From Daphnia carinata (taxonomy: Eukaryota > Arthropoda > Branchiopoda > Diplostraca > Daphniidae), in the NCBI RefSeq assembly GCF_022539665.2, contig NW_026712471.1, positions 1-32,790 on the forward strand: DNA of 32,790 nucleotides. The letters run 5' to 3'. Both the position numbers and the translations under genes were made by a program. Shown here one piece after another: positions 13,744-22,091 of the stretch (positions are counted from its first letter, which is position 1; every line of letters begins with the position of its first letter). Below the pieces are notes generated by a model. The model was not told the origin of the DNA. It worked only from the letters and a program-made list of their open reading frames with translations, and did no database searches.

Positions 13744-14046
13744 TTTTGAATATGAGAATTGCGAAAACACAACGAATGGGAACTTTCAATTGGCAATTGG
13801 AAACTATGGAGTCATTCCATCAACCCGAAACGTCCTACAGCTGGTCTGACTAAGAAGAAATTTGCCATTAAACTTGTATCTGAAGAGATTGAACATGATA
13901 AAAATGTAATTGATTTTTTGATGTATGGACGATTATTTTTGGGATTTTATATGATAAGTACGTCGAATAAAATAGAATCCAATGCACCACGAGATGCATT
14001 GAATCATGGGAATTCTAAAAATCTCTACGTTGAATCGAAATTGTGA
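13744..14046 (+). CDS. Possible exon or decayed ORF of unknown product
   Basis: A plus-strand frame stays open from about 13756 to the TGA at 14044-14046 (about 95 codons) but lacks an ATG at its start; the first codon would be TTG. Visible residues include NEWELSIGNWKLWSHSIN, then a basic TKKKF segment and LVSEEIEHDKNVIDF. A splice acceptor-like GAATATGAG precedes it, so it may be an internal exon of an unrecognised or dead gene. No family is recognised and no partner exons were found. Confidence 0.25.
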
Positions 14047-14682
14047 TGATTAATGCCCAAACGAGCCCAGCAAAGTTTCGTTGTTTTGACAGTTACCCCT
14101 TCCCCTCAAAATTTCAGTAAATTTCTTAAAATTCATTGTTACCTTATTATAAGTCCAAACTTAATAAATCTTATAAATACGTATAGCTCTTTACGAGATC
14201 TATAGAAATCTGTTTACGAAGATTTTTTGAAGATTTAAAGTGGAAAAATGGAAAAACCAAAATTTCAAAAGAAGTTGTAACTTTTTCGTTTTCTCAGTTA
14301 GGTCGAGTTCTGAGATGACCCGCAAAAACGAAAAAGTAGAAACGCTTTTGGGAATTTGTTGTTTTTCTTGTTCCAACTAAAGTTTTTGCACCAATAGATA
14401 GATCTCATTAAAAGCTATCAATTGCTATAAAATTTGTTAATTTTAGAACAATAAATAAATAGCAATTAGTTTTTCAAATTATGTTTAAATTTGGATCACG
14501 CTGCTGGCATCTGGCGGCCATTTTTTCATTGGGAATTTAAATGTATAACGGTACATCTTATTTAACCCCAAAAACAATATAGCATTACTTATGGTTACTT
14601 TTAAAATGCAACATAGATACAAGAAGAATTCAATTATATTTATATCATATTCAATCTCTTCAATACAACTTCAAAAAGATAT
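14047..14682. other. Unassigned AT-rich stretch downstream of the transposase remnant
   Basis: AT-rich unique sequence with AATAAATAAAT near 14450. I found no coding frame, inverted repeat or RNA gene. It would hold the 3' end of the minus-strand transposase transcript. Confidence 0.4.
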
Positions 14683-16731
14683 TTATTCGTTATCAGACCA
14701 GTTGTCGGACGTTTCCTCATCAGACGAATCTTCTAGGATTTCTGAATCTGAAAAGTTGTAGTCATGCTCCTTATTAGTTTCTTTCCTGATGACACTTTTT
14801 GAGGTGGAAGAAATTAAACTCCTTGTGTCAGTTTTATCTACAAATTGTTCGTCGATTTCATGAAATGTAGTAACAGCAGAAATCAACATTTCATGCAGCC
14901 TAGCTAATTCATGCGATATAAGAACGGCCTTTTGTTGAGCGATTCTATGTTGAACTAGTTGACGTTATCAAGGAAACATGTGACTTTGTTTCTGTTTCGA
15001 GTAAGACTTTCTGTTCCATTAACGAAGTTGCGCATCTCTTTTTCTGGCTGCAATATTTCTTCCTTTGATCGCAATAGCAACATCCAGTTATCGATTATCT
15101 GGAATTTTTCGTGAAAGGTCACTAAAAGAAAAAAATAAATTTTTAATACGTTTTTAAATTATTTGAGCGAATGCAGGAATACTTTTTGTGTTGGTTGTAG
15201 ATGGCTCAGAGTTTTGCCACGGAAAGTGACCATTCAGCAAGTGGTCTTTGTTAATGTTGTACTTCGAGTTTGTAGTAATGAACGCCATAAGTTCCGTGAT
15301 TTTTTCCGACAACAGCGCCATTGCCTTTCTGATTTTTATCCTTTGTCCGGATGTTGTGGCAATCCTAGAGACTCGACTTTTAAGAATTTTGATATGCGCG
15401 TTATATCCTTCCAGAGTCTTTTGAGCCATTTCTAACAGAGATTCCGCATCTTTGTTTTGTTTCCTCCCCGCTTTTTAGGAATAAATGAATTAACTTTCAG
15501 ATACGTTTTAAATTAAGTAACTTCAATGATACCTTTGTATTCTTCGGCCATCTTCCTGAGTTCCTCAAGAAGTCTGGGAAGCTCCTCAGATTTTAAATTA
15601 TATGTTTCAAAATCACTTTTAAGCTGCTTACTTGAAACCTTTATTTGGTTAAAGCCTAAAAAGTGAATTTATAAAGGTTGAACGTAGTATAAAACAAATG
15701 AGAAATTCCATACTCTCTCTCTTCTTTTAACAAGTTGGTGGACCATTCCTTTTTCCTTTTGTACGTTCCAGAATAGAACAGCAGCAGTTATATGGTCCCT
15801 GCGGTCTAAGAATAATAGTAAGGGCAATTGTATTTGTAATTGTTGGTTACAATAAAAATATGATTACTTGCTTTTCCCATATGTTTCGTTACGCTACCAT
15901 ATCTTGACATTTTAGAGAACACTTGTTCCTGCTCTTCTCCAAGTGTCAGGACAGCATTCAACATCCAATGCCCAACCCAGAGAATCTGAGATTGAAAGTT
16001 TTCTTGTAAAACATAGTTTATTTATAAAAATTTAATTATTTACCTGACAGTACCATACGTGCACCTTTGCATGCATTCTTTCAAGAAATGGTTTCATGTC
16101 TTCAGTCGTCGACTTAAATTCAGGGAAGAGTAGCGCAACTTTTTGAGCCCACTTCCAATAACGACATATGACATCGCCACAAAAGAAAGAGCATTTTTTT
16201 TCCGGAAGATCAACGTGCATAAAATGCGTGTGACGAAAAGTTTCTCCTTCATAAACTTTGTAACTCACCCATTCCACTGGTAGTTTTCACATACTCCTTA
16301 AAAGACAAAGAAGAGGCAACAGCATCTTCCTCTGTGTCTTGAATATTTGAATTGTTATCTTTTCCTGTAAACAAACGATGGAGAAAAAATTCACAAAATA
16401 CCACAAACAGACAACGGAAACATATTTATAACTATATACAATAAAAACTTAAATTAATTGATGATATATCTGAAATAGACTTACCAGAACATGAACGTTG
16501 ATCAAGATTCTTTAAATAACTTTCTCGTGTTCTTCTTTCCCTACTAACTTTAGGCAAGTTCTTAGTTTCAATACCGTTTTTGCTTAGAAGAACCGTGGAG
16601 CTACAAATACCATACCCACGGGTACCAGGAAAAGGATTTTTTTTGCTTCTTTCTATTTTTTTCCTTTCATTGTATTCGTACATCTTCATTCGTTTTGTTT
16701 TGGGTTCTAAATCATCCATATTGCCAGTTTC
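14683..16731 (-). pseudogene. KDZ transposase, internally deleted and frame-broken
   Basis: Minus strand. Predicted pieces: a non-coding first exon ending at 16817, then 16731-16485 (ATG at 16719), 16364-16044, 15985-15872, 15805-15714, 15655-15533, 15470-15154 and 15121-14683. Diagnostic KDZ motifs are GDVICRYWKW, MKPFLERMHAKVHVWYCQ, GEEQEQVFSKMSRYG and TKHMGK, followed by RRDHITAAVLFWN and a long helical C-terminal part (HEKFQIIDNW, SKEEILQPEKEM). The usual large N-terminal half, with its zinc-binding region and first catalytic Asp block, is missing: exon 16364-16044 jumps from an unrelated Ser/Thr-rich segment straight into the second Asp block, with a frame change near 16277 beside an intact-looking donor GTGAGT (16268). 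Further lesions are phase breaks at the donors near 15871 and 15713, a TAA at 15154 before homologous sequence resumes, and a frameshift near 14957. A Ser/Asp/Glu-rich tail ends at 14683. The family call is strong; the gene is not functional as read. Confidence 0.85.
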
Positions 16732-16893
16732 CTTGGATAACAAGCAAAGGATTTAGAACAACATATTAATAGAAATCTTTTAAATAGTGTAATATAGGGT
16801 TAATACATTAACTTACCTCACGAAATACGAGTAACTAAATTTTAAAGTGCTACACTTAGGTGATTGTTTTGTTAAACAAAATTACCTATTTCA
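16732..16893 (-). other. 5' leader region of the transposase gene
   Basis: This segment contains a predicted 85-nt leader intron (16816-16732, minus strand, GTAAGT donor and CCAAG acceptor) and the probable transcription start region next to the right TIR motif cluster. It shows no coding frame of its own. Confidence 0.4.
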
Positions 16894-17040
16894 GAAAAAA
16901 CAAAATGGCTGCCGATAAAAACAAAAACTTTGGGTCACGTGACATTGGTCACGTGACTTCGTCACCTGACTACAACAGCCAATCAGAATACTTGGCGTGG
17001 ATGTCAAAACCGTTTTTGACGTCCACGGAGACCATGTTCC
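16894..17040 (-). repeat. Right terminal inverted repeat of the KDZ core
   Basis: This is the reverse-complement counterpart of 10309-10441. From the outer edge inward it shows TGGTCTCCGT-GACGTCAAAAACG, TTTTGACATCCA, TGATTGGCTG, two GTCACGTGAC copies (the left end has one CACGTGAC) and GCCATTTTGTTTT. The outer junction with the satellite occurs after GAATGTAG, the same unit position as at the left end. Confidence 0.8.
16901..17024 (-). promoter_or_regulatory. Promoter-like motif cluster in right TIR
   Basis: Mirror of the left cluster, facing the minus-strand transposase gene: TGACGTCC (17017-17024, one mismatch to CRE), AGCCAAT (16977-16983), two GTCACGTGAC E-boxes (16934-16943 and 16948-16957) and CAAAATGGC (16901-16909). 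A splice donor GTGAG|GTAAGT on the minus strand at 16816 suggests a non-coding first exon starting inside or just after this cluster. Function is inferred from motif identity and the mirrored arrangement. Confidence 0.5.
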
Positions 17041-20000
17041 TACATTCAAACAGCATCAAATATATGTGTATTCAATGTGAATATAGTGTGATACAGTGAG
17101 TTTCAATATCTACATTCAAACAGCATCAAATATACGTGTATTGAATGTGAATATAGTGTGATACAGTGAGTTTCAATATTTACATTCAAACAGTATGAAA
17201 TATACGTGTATTCATTGTGAATATAGTGTGATACAGTGAGTTTCAATATCTACATTCAAACAGCATCAAATATACGTGTATTCAATGTGAATATAGTGTT
17301 ATAGAATCAGTATCAATATGTACATTCAAACAGCATCAAATATATCTGTATTCAATGTGAATATAGTGTGATACAGTGAGTTTCAATATCTGTATTCAAA
17401 CAGCATCAAATATGCGTGTATTCAATGTGAATATAGTGTGATACAGTGAGTTTCAATATCTACATTCAAACAGCATCAAATATACGTGTATTCAATGTGA
17501 ATATAGTGTGATACAGTGAGTTTCAATATCTACATTCAAACAGCATCAAATCTACGTGTATTCAATTTGAATATAGTGTGATACAGTGAGTTTCAATATC
17601 TGTATTCAAACAGCACCAAATATGCGTGTATTCAATGTGAATATAGTGTGATACAGTGAGTTTCAATATCTACATTCAAACAGCATCAAATATACGTGTA
17701 TTCAATGTGAATATAGTGTGATACAGTGAGTTTCAATATCTACATTCAAACAGCATCAAATATATGTGTATTCAATGTGAATATAGTGTGATACAGTGAG
17801 TTTCAATATCGACATTCAAACAGCATCAAATATACGTGTATTCAATTTGAATATAGTGTGATACAGTGAGTTTCAATATCTGTATTCAAACAGCATCAAA
17901 TATACGTGTATTCAATGTGAATATAGTGTTATAGAATCAGTTTCATGATATACATTCAAACAGTATCAAATATACGTGTATTCAATGTGAATATAGTATG
18001 ATACAGTTAGTTTCAATATCTACATTCAAACAGCATCAAATATACATATATTCAATGTGAATATAGTGTGATACAGTGAGTTTCAATATCTACATTCAAA
18101 CAGCATCAAATATACGTGTATTCAATGTGAATATAGTGTGATACAGTGAGTTTCAATATCTACATTCAAACAGCATCAAATATACGTGTATTTAATGTGA
18201 ATATAGTGTGATACAGTGAGTTTCAATATTTACATTCAAACAGCATCAAATATACGTGTATTCAATGTGAATATAGTGTTATAGAATCAGTTTCAATATC
18301 TACATTCAAACAGTATCAAATATACGTGTATTCAATGTGAATATAGTGTGATACAGTGAGTTTTAATATCTACATTCAAACAGCATCAAATATACGTGTA
18401 TTCAATGTGAATATAGTGTGATACAGTGAGTTTCAATATCTACATTCAAACAGCATCAAATATACGTGTATTCAATTTGAATATAGTGTGATACAGTGAG
18501 TTTCAATATCTACATTCAAACAGCATCAAATATACGTGTATTCAATGTGAATATAGTGTGATACAGTGAGTTTCAATATCTACATTCAAACAGCATCAAA
18601 TATACGTGTATTCAATGTGAATATAGTGTGATACAGTGAGTTTCAATATCTACATTCAAACAGCATCAAATATACGTGTATTCAATGTGAATATAGTGTG
18701 ATACAGTGAGTTTCAATATCTACATTCAAACAGCATCAAATATACGTGTATTCAAAGTGAATATAGTGTGATACAGTGAGTTTCAATATCTACATTCAAA
18801 CAGCATCAAATATACGTGTATTCAATGTGAATATAGTGTTATAGAATCAGTTTCAATATCTACATTAAACAGCATCAAATATACGTGTATTCAATGTGAA
18901 TATAGTGTGATACAGTGAGTTTCAATATCTACATTCAAACAGCATCAAATATACGTGTATTCAATGTGAATATAGTGTGATACAGTGAGTTTCAATATGT
19001 ACATTCAAACAGCATCAAAACGTGTATTCAATGTGAATATAGTGTTATAGAATCAGTTTCAATATCTACATTCAAACAGCATCAAATATACGTGTATTCA
19101 ATGTGAATATAGTGTTATAGAATCAGTTTCAATATCTACATTCAAACAGCATCAAATATACGTGTATTCAATGTGAATATAGTGTGATACAGTGAGTTTC
19201 AATATCTACATTCAAACAGCATCAAATATACGTGTATTCAATGTGAATATAGTGTGATACAGTGAGTTTCAATATCTACATTCAAACAGCATCAAATATA
19301 CGTGTATTCAATGTGAATATAGTGTTATAGAATCAGTTTCAATGATGTACATTCAAACAGCATCAAATATACGTGTATTCAATGTGAATATAGTGTGATA
19401 CAGTCAGTTTAATATCTACATTCAAACAGCATCAAATATACGTGTATTCAATGTGAATATAGTGTGATACAGTGAGTTTCAATATCTACATTCAAACAGC
19501 ATCAAATATACGTGTATTCAATGTGAATATAGTGTTATAGAATCAGTTTCAATGATGTACATTCAAACAGCATCAAATATACGTGTATTCAATGTGAATA
19601 TAGTGTGATACAGTGAGTTTCAATATCTACATTCAAACAGTATCAAATATACGTGTATTCAATGTGAATATAGTGTTATAGAATCAGTTTCAATATCTAC
19701 ATTCAAACAGCATCAAATATATACGTGTATTCAATGTGAATATAGTGTGATACAGTGAGTTTCAATATCTACATTCAAACAGCATCAAATATACGTGTAT
19801 TCAATGTGAATATAGTGTGATACAGTGAGTTTCAATATCTACATTCAAACAGCATCAAATATACGTGTATTCAATGTGAATATAGTGTGATAGAATAAGT
19901 TTCATGATCTACATTCAAACAGCATCAAATACACGTGTATTCAATGTGAATATAGTGTGATACAGTGAGTTTCAATATCTACATTCAAACAGCATCAAAT

Positions 20001-21702
20001 ATACGTGTATTCAATGTGAATATAGTGTTATAGAATCAGTTTCATATCTACATTCAAACAGCATCAAATATACGTGTATTCAATGTGAATATAGTGTGAT
20101 ACAGTGAGTTTCAATATCTACATTCAAACAGCATCAAATATACGTGTATTCAAAGTGAATATAGTGTTACAGAATCAGTTTCAATATCTACATTCAAACA
20201 GCATCAAATATACGTGTATTCAATGTGAATATAGTGTGATACAGTGAGTTTCAATATCTACATTCAAACAGCATCAAATATACGTGTATTCAATGTGAAT
20301 ATAGTGTGATAGAATCAGTTTCAATATCTACATTCAAACAGCATCAAATATACGTGTATTCAATGTGAATATAGTGTGATACAGTGAGTTTCAATATCTA
20401 CATTCAAACAGCATCAAATATACGTGTATTCAATGTGAATATAGTGTGATACAGTGAGTTTCAATATCTACATTCAAACAGCATCAAATATACGTGTATT
20501 CAATGTGAATATAGTGTGATACAGTGAGTTTCAATATCTACATTCAAACAGCATCAAATATACGTGTATTCAATGTGAATATAGTGTGATACAGTGAGTT
20601 TCAATATCTACATTCAAACAGCATCAAATATACGTGTATTCAATGTGAATATAGTGTTATAGAATCAGTTTCATGATGTACATTCAAACAGTATCAAATA
20701 TACGTGTATTCAATGTGAATATAGTGTGATACAGTGAGTTTCAATATCTACATTCAAACAGCATCAAATATACGTGTATTCAATGTGAATATAGTGTGAT
20801 ACAATGAGTTTCAATATCTACATTCAAACAGCAACAAATATACGTGTATTCAATGTGAATATAGTGTTATAGAATCAGTTTCATGATGTACATTCAAACA
20901 GTATCAAATATACGTGTATTCAATGTGAATATAGTGTGATACAGTGAGTTTCAATATCTACATTCAAACAGCATCAAATATACGTGTATTCAATGTGAAT
21001 ATAGTGTGATACAGTGAGTTTCAATATCTACATTCAAACAGCATCAAATATACGTGTATTCAATGTGAATATAGTGTGATACAGTGAGTTTCAATATCTA
21101 CATTCAAACAGCATCAAATATACGTGTATTCAATGTGAATATAGTGTGATACAGTGAGTTTCAATATCTACATTCAAACAGCATCAAATATATGTGTATT
21201 CAATGTGAATATAGTGTGATACAGTGAGTTTCAATATCTACATTCAAAAACACTTGTATTCAAGCATATCAAATATACAGTATGTATTCAATGTGAATAT
21301 AGTGTGATACAGTGAGTTTCAATATCTACATTCAAACAGCATCAAATATACGTGTATTCAATGTGAATATAGTGTGATACAGTGAGTTTCAATATCTACA
21401 TTCAAACAGCATCAAATATACGTGTATTCAATGTGAATATAGTGTGATACAATGAGTTTCAATGATCTACATTCAAACAGCATCAAATATACGTGTATTC
21501 AATGTGAATATAGTGTGATACAGTGAGTTTCAATATTTACATTCAAACAGTAGCATCAAATATACGTGTATTCAATGTGAATATAGTGTGATACAGTGAG
21601 TTTCAATATCTACATTCAAACAGCATCAAATATACGTGTATTCAATGTGAATATAGTGTTATAGAATCAGTTTCATGATGTACCTTCAAACAGCATCAAA
21701 TA
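17041..21702 (-). repeat. 70-bp satellite array, right arm proximal block (about 66 copies)
   Basis: The same 70-bp unit as 1-10308, but reverse complemented (CTACATTCAAACAGCATC). Type B units (GTGATACAGTGAGTTTC) dominate; type A units (GTTATAGAATCAGTTTC) are scattered, often with linked changes CATGATGTAC and CAGTATC. Unit length is almost constant at 70 bp. One irregular unit at about 21240-21290 has a small insertion and rearrangement. The block is interrupted at 21703 by the nested TA element and resumes at 28101 in the same orientation. Confidence 0.98.
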
Positions 21703-21877
21703 CCCACATAGCACAATTCGGTCCCACGGACATCCGTGGTATATCCTATTTGGATAACGGTGACATCTTACGGACATCCGTGGAACTGCCTGACCTCCGA
21801 GTTGGATGTCCATCGGATACCGACTGAATATTGGAAGACCTCCCGGGAATATGCCGATGGATATCCGAGGGACGTCC
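21703..21877 (+). repeat. Left TIR and subterminal GGAYRTCC motif cluster of nested element
   Basis: The 13-bp TIR (21703-21715) is followed by near-palindromic octamers GGACATCC (21728-21735, 21772-21779), GGATGTCC (21804-21811), GGATATCC (21859-21866) and GGACGTCC (21870-21877). Repeated subterminal motifs of this kind commonly act as transposase binding sites; that role is inferred here. Confidence 0.75.
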
Positions 21878-22091
21878 TGCTGGGCGGGAAAAGGACAAGC
21901 CATGAACAAGTGATAATTATGAAAATTTCTTTGTTTAACCGTTCTTGGCTTAAGTAAAAAATAAATAATAAATAACGTAACACAACGATGGAATTCAGGT
22001 GAGAAATTTCTTTGTATTAACATACACAACAATAACATTCAACAGGTCTCTTGGTAGTTTGGAAGACAAATAAAAAAAAATCATTATTACA
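21878..22091. other. Spacer between left end of nested element and DUF4806 gene
   Basis: AT-rich sequence that forms the 3' flank of the minus-strand DUF4806 gene. No supported gene. TTTATT-type reverse polyA signals occur (for example around 21957-21975) and could serve that gene. Confidence 0.35.

Larger units (their letters stand above)
10309..17040. mobile_element. KDZ-superfamily DNA transposon core, decayed
   Basis: This 6.7-kb non-satellite segment is bounded by imperfect inverted repeats (TGGTCTCCGT at 10311-10320 against CACGGAGACCA at 17024-17034, continuing inward for about 130-150 bp). The minus strand encodes KDZ transposase exons. KDZ (Kyakuja, Dileera, Zisupton) is an established family of cut-and-paste transposons. 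The core also contains a plus-strand seven-exon gene (10481-11788) and a minus-strand tandem-exon gene (12075-13168), neither of a family I recognise. No ordinary target-site duplication is visible at the core edges: both flanks are satellite in inverted orientation, ending at the same satellite position (GAATGTAG). This suggests that the satellite belongs to the element ends. The transposase is broken, so this copy is non-autonomous. Confidence 0.82.

Noticed and set aside
15163-15435. Plus-strand 90-codon open frame
   Set aside because: Antisense shadow of transposase exon 15470-15154, which fits splice sites and family motifs.
16860-17099. Plus-strand open frame starting near the ATGGC of the right TIR
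   Set aside because: It runs outward through the TIR into the satellite; the ATGGC is part of the GCCATTTTG motif that is mirrored in the left TIR.
17041-21702. CRISPR-like regular repeats
   Set aside because: Units are contiguous 70-bp tandem repeats without unique spacers, in a eukaryotic context.
21673-22038. Open frames of 71-121 codons on both strands at the left end of the nested element
   Set aside because: They cross the satellite/TIR junction or overlap the palindromic subterminal motifs, so openness on both strands reflects the motif composition.
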